From contig NZ_CP108002.1 of NCBI RefSeq assembly GCF_041435055.1, forward strand, positions 7,564,001 to 7,628,000: a stretch of 64,000 bases of DNA, in the 5' to 3' direction. The stretch is from Streptomyces sp. NBC_00341 (GTDB lineage Bacteria > Actinomycetota > Actinomycetes > Streptomycetales > Streptomycetaceae). The position numbers and the translations under genes were made by a program. How positions within the stretch are numbered: position 1 is the first letter of the stretch; every line of letters begins with the position of its first letter. Shown piece by piece: positions 34,496-43,376 of the stretch. The notes under the pieces were generated by a model. That model saw only the letters and a list, made by a program, of their open reading frames with translations, did no database searches and was not told where the DNA came from.

Positions 34496-35458
34496 TCAGG
34501 GGGTGCCGTCGGCGCCGCACTTCACGATGGCGTTGATGCAGTCCCGGACGCGCTGGGCCATCTCGGCCTCGGGCCACACGTTGAAGAAGTCACCGTGCAT
34601 CGTGTAGCCGGGGCCGGACGCCAGCCGGAACCGGGCCGGGTCGCCGTTGACCGGGTAGCGGAGCACCTGGCGCAGCTTGGGAACCGGAACGGGGTGGGTC
34701 GAGGGGCATTCGCCGTTGACCGGATACGCCATGTGGCTCTTGTGGTCGGCGGAGTCGAGGTCCGTGCCGTTCCAGCACTGCGGGAAGTCCAGGTACGACT
34801 CCAGCATCCCGTCCGCCGGGCAGTTCACGAAGTCGTGCGACGGGTTGACCTCCCCGTGGTGGAGGCACGACCAGCGCGAGATCGTGTTGTCGTCGGGACC
34901 GGTCGCCTTCGCGTTCCCCGCGACGATGCGCAGTCCGCGCGGGAAGGGCTGGATCCGCTGGATGACATCGTCGCGGACGCCTTCGCCCAGGTAGTAGAAC
35001 GTGGTGCCGGTGGGTTCGACCTCCTTGTCGCCGTCGTACAGGGTCGGCACCCAGTACGACGACAGGTCCGTGTCGGGTGAGCAACTGCTCCTGGCCTTCT
35101 CCAGCGAGGCGAGGTCGGAGTTGCCGTTCGTCGAGTCGTTGCCGAAGAAGCTGTGCATGTGCGAGGCGCCGGGCAGGCCCGGGAAGACGATCGGGTCGTC
35201 GGGCGCCCGGTGGGTGTAGGGGCATTCGGCGAGGAACTCGGCCACCCGGACGACGTCCGCGGCCTTGGCGGCCGGAACGGCGTTCGTGCCCGAGTCCGGA
35301 CCGGCGGACGCGTTGCCGGTGGCGGACTGGAGGAAGGAGACGGCGAGCGCCGCGGCGACGAGTCCCGCGACGCGGTACCGCCGGCGCGGTGGCACCGCGC
35401 GGTGACTGTGTTCGCCGGTGGGACGAGGACGGGCGAATCTCTGACGGAAGAAGAGCAC
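34496..35458 (-). CDS. Secreted DUF1996-domain protein
   Basis: A 320-residue exported protein. A long positively charged N-region (RQRFARPRPTG...RRRYR) is followed by a hydrophobic core and AxA-type cleavage sites near residue 50 (ATGNASA). DUF1996 spans about residues 70-300 with conserved ECPYTHRAPDDPIVFPG, SHMHSFFGN, FPQCWNG and HKSHMAYP; these proteins occur in fungi and actinomycetes, often beside carbohydrate-binding domains, with unknown activity. GTG 35458 has AGGAG upstream. A strong vegetative-type promoter with an overlapping palindromic operator lies at 35496-35545, so expression is likely repressed until an effector (perhaps a sugar) appears. Confidence 0.85.
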   Translation of the reverse strand: MLFFRQRFARPRPTGEHSHRAVPPRRRYRVAGLVAAALAVSFLQSATGNASAGPDSGTNAVPAAKAADVVRVAEFLAECPYTHRAPDDPIVFPGLPGASHMHSFFGNDSTNGNSDLASLEKARSSCSPDTDLSSYWVPTLYDGDKEVEPTGTTFYYLGEGVRDDVIQRIQPFPRGLRIVAGNAKATGPDDNTISRWSCLHHGEVNPSHDFVNCPADGMLESYLDFPQCWNGTDLDSADHKSHMAYPVNGECPSTHPVPVPKLRQVLRYPVNGDPARFRLASGPGYTMHGDFFNVWPEAEMAQRVRDCINAIVKCGADGTP

Positions 35459-35495
35459 GGCACTCCTGTTCGGAGGAAGTGGGGGTTCCTTGTGC

Positions 35496-35511
35496 GAGAG
35501 AGCGCTCTCTC
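35496..35511. promoter_or_regulatory. LacI-type operator 1 (perfect 16-bp palindrome)
   Basis: GAGAGAGCGCTCTCTC is a perfect palindrome with a central CG, in the style of actinobacterial LacI-family operators (compare the CebR box TGGGAGCGCTCCCA). It starts 5 bases downstream of the -10 element of the DUF1996 promoter, covering the transcription start, so a bound repressor would block initiation. Confidence 0.7.
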
Positions 35512-35516
35512 AAAGG

Positions 35517-35545
35517 AACGTAAAATGATGCCCTGGACATGTCAA
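35517..35545 (-). promoter_or_regulatory. Vegetative sigma promoter of the DUF1996 gene
   Basis: Minus strand: TTGACA (35545-35540), a 17-base spacer, TACGTT (35522-35517). Both hexamers and the spacing fit the principal sigma factor. Transcription would begin near 35510, about 50 bases before the GTG. Confidence 0.75.
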
Positions 35546-35602
35546 TAGAGTGAACGGCGCCGCAACTGGCTGCTGTTTGCAGCTTGTTGAGGGGCCGTTC
35601 GT

Positions 35603-35620
35603 TGGGAGAGCGCTCTCTCA
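35603..35620. promoter_or_regulatory. LacI-type operator 2
   Basis: TGGGAGAGCGCTCTCTCA shares GAGAGCGCTCTC with operator 1; only one base pair of the 18 positions breaks symmetry. The two centres are 108 bases apart, close to ten helical turns, a spacing suited to DNA looping. Confidence 0.65.
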
Positions 35621-35693
35621 ATATCATCCCCGATTCGGCTTCGACGGAAGTCGGCACGCGCCGGGGCGGGCGGCGGGCCGAGGGGATCGCGGA

Positions 35694-35721
35694 GGCCCCG
35701 GCGGGACTCCGCCGCCGGGGC
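35694..35721. terminator. GC-rich hairpin at the right edge of the DUF1996 upstream region
   Basis: GCCCCGGCGG-GACT-CCGCCGCCGGGGC forms a strong stem (with a 3-base bulge). It has no T tract. It ends exactly where the IS110 element begins, so part of it may belong to the insertion target. Confidence 0.4.
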
Positions 35722-35722
35722 G

Positions 35723-35730
35723 TTGATGCT
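35723..35730 (+). repeat. IS110 end: inverted repeat TTGATGCT (3' side of transposase)
   Basis: TTGATGCT here pairs with AGCATCAA at 37030-37037. GCTCCTAT (35728-35735), overlapping it, is repeated at 36898-36905 inside the element's noncoding region. Confidence 0.6.
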
Positions 35731-35740
35731 CCTATGGCTG

Positions 35741-36820
35741 TCAAGCGGCTTGGAGCCATTGGCGGTAGGCGTGGATGAGGTCGTCGTTGCGGCTGGTGCC
35801 CTTCTCGAGCCGGGAGATGGTGGTCGGCCAGGTGCCGAAGTGCTGGGCGGCGGCGGTGAGTGTGATGTTCTTGGCCCGTCGCAGGGGGAGGAGATCAGCG
35901 ATGCCGGGAGTGGTGACCGTGGTGGACAGGCATCGGAAGATCTCTCGGGTGATGGCCCGTTTCAGCAGGCGGATGATCTCTTTCTTCGTCCGGCCGGCAG
36001 TGGTGTGTCGGGAGACGTGTTCGCGGGTTCGGGGATCGCCTGCCATGCGGGTTGGGGCGATGCGGTAGAGGGCTGCGTTGGCGGCCCGGTCGCCGCCGCG
36101 AGAGAGACGGTGGCGGTTGGTTCTGCCGCTGGAGGCGGGGACCGGGGCGGCTCCGCAGAGGGCCGCGAAGGATGCCTCGGTCCGCATCCGTTCGGGGTTG
36201 TCGCCTGCGGTGATCAGCAGTTGAGCGGCGGTGTCGGGGCCGACGCCGTAGGCGGCCCGTAGGCCCGGGTTGGCTGTGGTGACCTCGGTGTTCAGCGCCC
36301 GCGTAAGCGCGTCGTGCTCGGCGGTGAGGTCCATGACCCGGCGGGCGAGGCTTTTCAGCGCGGTCAGGACGCCGGTGCGGGCCTTGACCGCGGAGCGGGC
36401 GGCGTTGTGCAGGGCGCGTATTCCGGCGACGGTGTCGTCCTTGGGGGCGCTGGAGGCGCGTCCGGACAGGGCGGCGCGGGCGGCGGCGTAGGCGTCGATC
36501 GGGTCGGACTTGCCGGTGCGGCGGCGTTCGGCCCGGTCGGGCCGGTTGACCTCGACGACCCGGAAGCCATGGGCGCGTGCCGCCCGGGTGAAGCCGGCCC
36601 CGTAGGAGGCGGTGCCTTCCACCCCGATCGCGACCACCTGCCCGTGTGCGGCCAGGAAGGCCGGGGCCGCGGCGTATCCGGGGGCGGTGGTGGCGAACTC
36701 GGCGTCCGCGAGGTGGCCGCCGTTGTCGCTGATCACCGCGACGTGGATGGTGTCGGCGTGGGAGTCGACCCCGCCGAAGACGTTTCCGTCCACGGTGTCC
36801 GACGCGACTGCTGCTGTCAT
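35741..36820 (-). CDS. IS110-family transposase (DEDD/serine) with C-terminal HTH
   Basis: A 359-residue recombinase. The RuvC-like DEDD site is visible as Asp19 (GGVDSHADT), Glu68 (GVEGTASYG), Asp106 and Asp109 (KSDPIDA). The Tnp domain carries the catalytic serine in PVPASSGRTNRH (residues 230-231), as in IS621-type enzymes. After the usual end the protein has about 100 more residues ending in an XRE-like HTH (TLTAAAQHFGTWPTTISRLE). The frame is intact, so the element may be active. These enzymes work with a guide (bridge) RNA encoded in their own noncoding end; a candidate lies directly upstream. Confidence 0.93.
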   Translation of the reverse strand: MTAAVASDTVDGNVFGGVDSHADTIHVAVISDNGGHLADAEFATTAPGYAAAPAFLAAHGQVVAIGVEGTASYGAGFTRAARAHGFRVVEVNRPDRAERRRTGKSDPIDAYAAARAALSGRASSAPKDDTVAGIRALHNAARSAVKARTGVLTALKSLARRVMDLTAEHDALTRALNTEVTTANPGLRAAYGVGPDTAAQLLITAGDNPERMRTEASFAALCGAAPVPASSGRTNRHRLSRGGDRAANAALYRIAPTRMAGDPRTREHVSRHTTAGRTKKEIIRLLKRAITREIFRCLSTTVTTPGIADLLPLRRAKNITLTAAAQHFGTWPTTISRLEKGTSRNDDLIHAYRQWLQAA

Positions 36821-36859
36821 GCTGATACTGCCTTCCCAGCCGAAGGTGGGCGCCGGCCG

Positions 36860-37040
36860 GGTGGCGCAGACAGGACATTGAAGGGGCTTCTGACCAAGCT
36901 CCTATCAGGTCATGTTCCGCCCGGCCGGAGCCATCAGAACAGGTCCCGGCAGCCGGACAGACCAACGGGAAGACAGCCCAGCAGGGCGTCAGTCAGTGGT
37001 AGAGCCACGACCACCGGGACCTGAGTACCAGCATCAATGT
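36860..37040 (-). ncRNA. Candidate IS110 bridge RNA
   Basis: On the minus strand this region can fold into (i) a long-range stem CAGGTCCCGG/CCGGGACCTG (37023-37014 with 36949-36940) enclosing 64 bases with the inner hairpin GTCGTGG-CTCTA-CCACTGAC, and (ii) a hairpin TGACC/GGTCA (36912-36908 with 36895-36891) with a 12-base loop containing ATAGGAGC. The loop sequence also occurs at the far end of the element, as a donor-binding loop would. A stretch at 36984-37000 matches the reconstructed insertion site. Size (about 180 bases) and place agree with known bridge RNAs. Ends are estimates; no promoter was identified. Confidence 0.5.
37030..37037 (-). repeat. IS110 end: inverted repeat (5' side of transposase)
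   Basis: AGCATCAA on the plus strand, partner of TTGATGCT at 35723-35730; the core GT follows at 37039-37040 and chromosomal sequence resumes. Confidence 0.6.
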
Positions 37041-37057
37041 CAGTGGTGGGCGGCAGT

Positions 37058-39184
37058 ATGGAGGGCATGACGAACTCAGCTGTTGTGCTCGCCGATACCG
37101 CCGCATACGCCGTCGCGGTCGAAGAGGCGTCGCAGGCCGCCGCCGCGTACTACGCCACGGGCGAGAGCACGCTCGACGACGATGCGTACGACCGGCTGGC
37201 GCGCGGGATCGCCGCCTATGAGCAGGCCCATCCGCAGGAAGTGCTGGCCGACTCGCCCACCGGCAAGGTGGCGGGCGGCGCGGCCGTCGGGGATGTGCCG
37301 CACACCGTCCCGATGCTCTCACTGGACAACGTCTTCTCGGCCGAGCAGTTCGTCACCTGGACCGCGTCGCTGGAGCGCCGGATAGGCAGGCCGGTCACCG
37401 CCTGGAGCGTCGAGCCGAAGCTCGACGGGCTGGCGGTCGCCGCGCGTTACCGCGAGGGCCGGCTGGAGCAGCTGGTCACCCGTGGCGACGGCACGGCCGG
37501 TGAGGACGTCTCGCATGCGATCGGTACCGTCGCCGGTCTTCCCGAGCAGCTCGGTGAGTCGGTCACGATCGAGATGCGCGGCGAGATCCTGATGACGGCC
37601 GAGCAGTTCGAACAGGCCAACGCGATCCGTACCGAACACGGCGGCGCCCCCTTCGCCAACGCGCGCAACGGCGCGGCGGGCACCCTGCGCGCCAAGGACC
37701 GCCCCTACACCGTGGAGATGACGTTCTTCGCGTACGGCGCCCTGCCGCTGCCCGAATCCGGCGAGCTGACCGGCACCCTGGCCGAGCTGCCCCACAGCGA
37801 GGTCCTGGGATACGCCGCGCGGCTCGGCGTGCACACCGCGGCGGACACCGACGTGGCGCCGCGCACCGTCACCACCGTCGAGGACGTCCAGCTGCGGGTC
37901 GAGGAAATCGCCGCGCTGCGCGCCTCGTTGCCCTTCGGGATCGACGGCATCGTGATCAAGGCCGACCTCGCGGCGGACCAGCGTGAGGCCGGCTCCGGCA
38001 CCCGCGCACCGCGCTGGGCGATCGCGTACAAACTGCCGGCCGTCGAGAAGGTCACCCGGCTCCTCGCCGTCGAGTGGAACGTGGGCCGGACCGGCATTAT
38101 CGCGCCGCGTGCGGTGCTGGAGCCGGTCGAGATCGACGGATCGACCGTCAGCTACGCCACGCTGCACAACCCGGCCGACATCACCCGCCGCGATCTGCGC
38201 CTGGGCGACCATGTGATGGTCTACAAGGCGGGCGACATCATTCCCCGGATCGAGGCCCCCGTCGCCCATCTGCGGACCGGCGAGGAGCAGTCGATCGAGT
38301 TCCCCGAGGCCTGCCCGCAGTGCGGCTCCGAGATCGATACGAGCGAGCAGCGCTGGCGCTGCGTCCGCGGCCGGAACTGCCGCCTCGTCGCCTCCATCTC
38401 GTACGCGGCAGGGCGCGACCAGCTCGATATCGAGGGGCTCGGTGCGACTCGGGTCGTCCAGCTGGTCGATGCCGGACTGGTCGCGGACTTCGCGGATCTG
38501 TTCGCACTGGAGCGTGAGCAACTGCTCGGTCTGGAGCGGATGGGGGACACCAGTACGGACAATCTGCTGGCCGCGATCGACACGGCGCGCACCCAGCCGC
38601 TCTCGCGGGTGTTCTGCGCCCTGGGAGTACGTGGCACCGGCCGCTCCATGTCGCGCCGGATCGCCCGGTACTTCGCGGACATGGACCGCATCAGATCCGC
38701 CGACGCCGAGACGCTCCAGCTCGTCGACGGCATCGGCAAGGAGAAGGCCGGGGGAGTCGTCGCGGAGCTGGTGGAGCTGGCACCGCTGATCGAGAAGCTC
38801 GTCGCCGCCGGGGTCAACATGACGGAGCCGGGCGCGACCCCGCCCCCGGAGCCGGGCCAGGAAACCGACGCGAATGGCGAGGGCACGGATGGCAAGGGCG
38901 CGGAGGGCGACGATGCGGACGGGCGGCCGCTCGGCGGGATGACCGTCGTGGTCACCGGGTCCATGACGGGCGCCCTGGAGAAGCTCTCGCGCAACGAGAT
39001 GAACGAGCTGATCGAGCGGGCGGGCGGGAAGGCCTCCTCCAGCGTCTCCAAGCGCACCACGCTGCTGGTGGCCGGCGAGAAGGCCGGGTCCAAGCGCACC
39101 AAGGCGGAGGATCTGGGTATCCGGATCGCCGCGCCCGAGGAGTTCGCCGAGCTGGTCGGTGCGTTCCTGCCGTCCCAGGTGTGA
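37058..39184 (+). CDS. ligA: NAD+-dependent DNA ligase (LigA family)
   Basis: A 708-residue ligase sealing DNA nicks with NAD+. The adenylation lysine is in [10 protein letters not shown], with the nucleotidyltransferase motifs [10 protein letters not shown] and FGIDGIVIK; an OB fold, a four-Cys zinc finger (CPQCGSEID...WRCVRGRNC), helix-hairpin-helix repeats and a C-terminal BRCT domain ([10 protein letters not shown] to the end) follow. A Gly/Asp/Pro-rich linker precedes the BRCT. The Ia-domain [20 protein letters not shown] diverges from the housekeeping pattern, so this may be the second LigA that some Streptomyces carry. ATG 37058 (GGTGGG 7 bases upstream) and ATG 37067 are both possible. 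The IS110 element has displaced its upstream region. Confidence 0.9.
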   Translation: MEGMTNSAVVLADTAAYAVAVEEASQAAAAYYATGESTLDDDAYDRLARGIAAYEQAHPQEVLADSPTGKVAGGAAVGDVPHTVPMLSLDNVFSAEQFVTWTASLERRIGRPVTAWSVEPKLDGLAVAARYREGRLEQLVTRGDGTAGEDVSHAIGTVAGLPEQLGESVTIEMRGEILMTAEQFEQANAIRTEHGGAPFANARNGAAGTLRAKDRPYTVEMTFFAYGALPLPESGELTGTLAELPHSEVLGYAARLGVHTAADTDVAPRTVTTVEDVQLRVEEIAALRASLPFGIDGIVIKADLAADQREAGSGTRAPRWAIAYKLPAVEKVTRLLAVEWNVGRTGIIAPRAVLEPVEIDGSTVSYATLHNPADITRRDLRLGDHVMVYKAGDIIPRIEAPVAHLRTGEEQSIEFPEACPQCGSEIDTSEQRWRCVRGRNCRLVASISYAAGRDQLDIEGLGATRVVQLVDAGLVADFADLFALEREQLLGLERMGDTSTDNLLAAIDTARTQPLSRVFCALGVRGTGRSMSRRIARYFADMDRIRSADAETLQLVDGIGKEKAGGVVAELVELAPLIEKLVAAGVNMTEPGATPPPEPGQETDANGEGTDGKGAEGDDADGRPLGGMTVVVTGSMTGALEKLSRNEMNELIERAGGKASSSVSKRTTLLVAGEKAGSKRTKAEDLGIRIAAPEEFAELVGAFLPSQV

Positions 39185-39348
39185 GGAGGATGGGGGCGAT
39201 CAGGGGATCAGGGGATCAGTCCTTGGATGTTGCGCGGGAGTGGCTTTCTTTGCCTGCCTATTGCATAGTGAGGGCTCGGTCATGCCTCGCTATCAGCGGG
39301 TCAATGGGTGTGTGAACGGCTGCGAGAGCAGGCCGGGGGTGAGGGGCG
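39185..39348. other. Intergenic region between ligA and the MreB-like gene
   Basis: Holds a short tandem repeat GATCAGGG (39198-39216) and an unusually AT-rich patch (39240-39272) that probably contains the promoter for the MreB-like gene, though no clear -35/-10 pair is visible. Confidence 0.4.
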
Positions 39349-40163
39349 ATGCGTTCTTTGCGCGACGGACAGCGGCACGTTCGCTCCGTTCACCGGCAGC
39401 ACCGGGGAGCGACCCGGGGGCTCGCGCTCGACCTCGGCAGCTCCCGGACCCGTGCCTGGCTTCCCGGGCAGGGTGTCGTGTCCGACACCGGAAACGGCCC
39501 CGGCGGTGAGTACGGCCGCGGCGGCCCGGTCCGGCGCGGACGCATCGTCGACGCCGAGTCCTGCGGGCGGATGCTCGGCCGGATCGCGGACACGGCGCTG
39601 GGTGCCGACCGCAGCGACACCGTGATCGTCCTCAGCCACCCCGTCCTCGCGGGCCCCGAACACCGCGCCGCCGCGCGGCAGATCCTTGGCGCGCTCGGTC
39701 CGTCGAGCGTCATCGTCCTGGACAGCGCCAGGGCCGCCGCCGCGTGCGCGGGGCCGCAGGACGGCGGCCCGCTGCTCGTCGTCGACATCGGTGCCGAACT
39801 GACCGAGGCAACGCTCCTGGTGGACGGGCGGGTCCGCGACGCGCGGCTGGCCGAGACCGGGCTCAGCGATCTGGACCCGGGCGAACCGCCCACCGCCGTC
39901 GTCCGGGCCGTCCTGGACATGATCATGGCGATGTGGCAGCAGGACCGTCACGGCGCGGTGCTCGGCGCCCTGCGCAGGGGCCCGCTGCTCGCCGGAGGCG
40001 GTGCGCTGCGGCCGGACGTCACCAACCGGATCGCGGTCCGCCTCGGCGTCCCGGTCCGGCTCCCCGACGATCCGGCGACCACCGTCGTGCGCGGGGCCGG
40101 GCTGGTCCTCAGCTCCGTGCTCCGCCACGCCACCGTCGCACCGGCCCTGCCCGGCCGAGCCGG

Positions 40164-40167
<4 letters not shown>
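39349..40167 (+). CDS. Short MreB-like actin-family ATPase
   Basis: A 272-residue actin-fold protein. Phosphate-1 loop LALDLGSSRTRAWLPG, connect region VRRGRIVDAES, phosphate-2 loop VVDIGAELTEATLL and adenosine motif LLAGGGALRPDV are in the MreB order. It is about 70 residues shorter than MreB because the segments for subdomains IB and IIB are reduced. Streptomyces have a third, short MreB-like protein of this kind (SCO6166 in S. coelicolor) besides MreB and Mbl; I think this is its counterpart. GTG of the next gene overlaps its stop (GTGA). SecDF follows downstream. Confidence 0.82.
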
Positions 40168-40895
<728 letters not shown>

Positions 40896-40941
40896 TCCAA
40901 GGCGAGAGCCCGAGGGCCCCGGCGACCCTCGGAGGAAACCC

Positions 40942-43239
40942 ATGACTCGCGCCACCACGGTGCGGGCGGTTCTGGCTGCTGCCGTTCTGCTCGTCGCCGT
41001 GTTCATCACGCTGACCATGTCCCCCAGACTCGGCCTCGACCTCCAGGGCGGCACCAGAATGGTGCTCCAGGCCAAGGACTCCACCACCGCGAAGGCGGAC
41101 CGGGAGAGCACGGACCGCACCCTGGAGGTACTGCGCAAGCGCATCGACTCACTCGGCGTCGCGGAACCGACCCTGACCCGCTCCGGCGAGGACCGGATCA
41201 TCGTCGAACTCCCGGACGTCCAGGACCCCCGCAAGGCCGCCGAGGTCATCGGCAGAACCGCCCAGCTGACCTTCCACGCCGTCCAGGGACCCGGCACACC
41301 CGACGGCTCCGGTGCCAAGGACGGGACGACGCTCCCCGACGAGCAGGGCCGCCGCCTCGCCCTGGGGCCCGCCGCGCTGTCCGGCGCGGGCGTCAAGGAC
41401 GCCTCCGCCTCCTTCGACGCCCAGCAGGGCGCCGGCTGGTCCGTCTCGCTGGACTTCCACAAGGACGCCGGCCGGGACTGGACCCGGCTCACGGGGGAGG
41501 CCGCCTGCCACCCGGTCCAGGACGAGCGGCGCCGGGTCGCCATCGTCCTGGACAAGCAGGTCATCTCCTCGCCGCAGGTCTCCCCGACCGTCGGCTGCGG
41601 TACGGGCCTGCCGTCCGGCTCCACCCAGATCACCGGCTCCTTCAGCGCCGACGAGGCCCGCGAACTCGCCCTGCTGATCCAGGGCGGCGCCCTGCCGGTG
41701 CCCGTCGAGATCGTCGAGCAGCGGACCGTCGGTCCGACGCTCGGCGCCGCCGCCATCGACGCCAGCGCCCGCGCCGCCCTCATCGGCGCCGCGGCCACGG
41801 CCCTGTTCATCACCGTCGTCTACCGGCTCTTCGGCGCGCTCGCCGCCGTCGCGCTCGGCGCCTATGGAGTGATCTCGTACGCGGCGCTCGTCGCACTCGG
41901 CGTCACCCTCACTCTGCCCGGACTCGCCGGATTCGTGCTCGCCATCGGCATGGCGGTCGACGCCAACGTGCTGGTCTTCGAACGGGCCAGGGAGGAACAC
42001 GCCCAGCATCCGGGCCGCTCCCTGCGCACCTCGCTGACCGCCGGATTCCGGCACGCCTGGAGCGCCGTCGCGGACTCCAACGTGACGACACTGATCGCGG
42101 CGGGCCTGCTCTTCTTCCTCGGTTCAGGACCGGTCAAGGGCTTCGGCGTCACGCTCGGCATCGGCGTCCTCGCGTCGATGTTCTCCGCACTGGTCATCGC
42201 CCGCGCCCTCACCGAGATCGCCGCGGGCTCCACGTTCGTCGGTACCTACCGGGGCGTCAACGGCATCGCGAGCCCCGGCCGGGTCCGGACCTGGCTCAAC
42301 CGCCGCGATCCCCAGCTGATGCGGTCCCCGCGCCGCTGGCTGCTCGTCTCCGCGGTGCTGGTCGCCGTGGCGGTCACCGGCATCCTGGTGCGCGGGGTCA
42401 ACCTCGGCGTCGAATTCACCGGGGGCCGCCTCGTCGAGTACGCGACCAGCCGTCCGGTCGACGTCGAGAGCGCCCGTTCCGCGCTGGCCGGCGCGGGCTT
42501 CGCCGACGCGGAGGTCACCACGGCGGGCGCGGGCGACATCTCGGTGCGGACCGGGGAACTGGACAACGCGGGCGAACACGCGCTGCGCGCCGCGCTCGCA
42601 GAGGAGGGCGGCGCGACCACCAAGGTCCGGGACGAACTCATCGGCCCCAGCCTGGGCGACGAGCTGCGGCGCAACGCGCTGATCGCACTGGCCATCGCCG
42701 TACTCGTCCAGCTCGTCTATCTGGCCGTCCGGTTCCGCTGGACGTTCGCGGTGGCCTCGGTCGGGGCGCTGGTCCACGACGTGATCGTTCTGGTCGGCGC
42801 CTTCGCCTGGCTGGGACGCACCGTGGACGGCATCTTCCTGGCGGCGCTCCTCACCGTCATCGGCTACTCCGTCAACGACTCTGTGGTGGTCTTCGACCGG
42901 GTGCGGGAGCTGTGGGCCAAGGCCCGCCGGGAGCCGCTCGGGACCGTGGCGAACCGGGCCGTTCTGCAGACGGTCCCCAGAACCGTCAACACCGGGATGG
43001 GCGCCCTGTTCATCCTCGTCGCGCTGGCCGTCCTGGGCGGTGACTCGCTCGCGGACTTCGCCCTCGCCCTGCTGATCGGCATCGTCGTCGGCACGTACTC
43101 CTCCGTCATGACCGCGGTACCGGCCGCGCTGCTCCTGGAACGCGGCAGCAAGACGCCGCCGCCCGTCCGGAAGGGCGTCCCGCGCGGCCGGCCCGGCGCC
43201 GGGCGCCGGGCGCCGCTCGACAACGGGGCGCGCGTGTAG
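40942..43239 (+). CDS. secDF: Fused SecDF protein-export membrane component
   Basis: A 765-residue natural fusion of SecD and SecF. The SecD half has TM1, LGLDLQGGTRMVL (the first periplasmic P1 motif), IVELPDVQDPRKAAEVIG, and a five-helix bundle with AIGMAVDANVLVFERAREE. The SecF half has VNLGVEFTGGRLVEY and IGYSVNDSVVVFDRVREL. SecDF uses the proton gradient to pull secreted proteins from the SecYEG channel. Streptomyces have separate SecD and SecF plus a fused paralogue (SCO6160 in S. coelicolor), and this is the fused kind. GGAGGAAA precedes ATG. It lies close downstream of the MreB-like gene and the low-complexity membrane protein. Confidence 0.93.
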   Translation: MTRATTVRAVLAAAVLLVAVFITLTMSPRLGLDLQGGTRMVLQAKDSTTAKADRESTDRTLEVLRKRIDSLGVAEPTLTRSGEDRIIVELPDVQDPRKAAEVIGRTAQLTFHAVQGPGTPDGSGAKDGTTLPDEQGRRLALGPAALSGAGVKDASASFDAQQGAGWSVSLDFHKDAGRDWTRLTGEAACHPVQDERRRVAIVLDKQVISSPQVSPTVGCGTGLPSGSTQITGSFSADEARELALLIQGGALPVPVEIVEQRTVGPTLGAAAIDASARAALIGAAATALFITVVYRLFGALAAVALGAYGVISYAALVALGVTLTLPGLAGFVLAIGMAVDANVLVFERAREEHAQHPGRSLRTSLTAGFRHAWSAVADSNVTTLIAAGLLFFLGSGPVKGFGVTLGIGVLASMFSALVIARALTEIAAGSTFVGTYRGVNGIASPGRVRTWLNRRDPQLMRSPRRWLLVSAVLVAVAVTGILVRGVNLGVEFTGGRLVEYATSRPVDVESARSALAGAGFADAEVTTAGAGDISVRTGELDNAGEHALRAALAEEGGATTKVRDELIGPSLGDELRRNALIALAIAVLVQLVYLAVRFRWTFAVASVGALVHDVIVLVGAFAWLGRTVDGIFLAALLTVIGYSVNDSVVVFDRVRELWAKARREPLGTVANRAVLQTVPRTVNTGMGALFILVALAVLGGDSLADFALALLIGIVVGTYSSVMTAVPAALLLERGSKTPPPVRKGVPRGRPGAGRRAPLDNGARV

Positions 43240-43376
43240 CCCCGCCACTGCCCCGCCTTGCCACCGTGCCGCCGGACCGGCGCGGTGGCGAGGCGCGTCG
43301 GTCGTGGCATTCGTACCGGGCACAACGGCACAATCCTGGTCAACCAACCCGTGCTCGTCGTGATCGGAGCGTGCCC

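Larger units (their letters stand above)
35722..37040 (-). mobile_element. Complete IS110-family insertion sequence
   Basis: A single transposase gene (35741-36820) flanked by 18 bases on its 3' side and about 220 noncoding bases on its 5' side. The dinucleotide GT occurs at both boundaries (35722-35723 and 37039-37040), as expected of the IS110 core, and an 8-base inverted repeat TTGATGCT/AGCATCAA lies just inside each end (35723-35730, 37030-37037). Removing the element leaves GGGGC-GT-CAGTGG as the target. The long 5' noncoding end, not the 3' end, fits the IS110 group rather than IS1111. It sits 18 bases before the ligA start. Confidence 0.75.
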
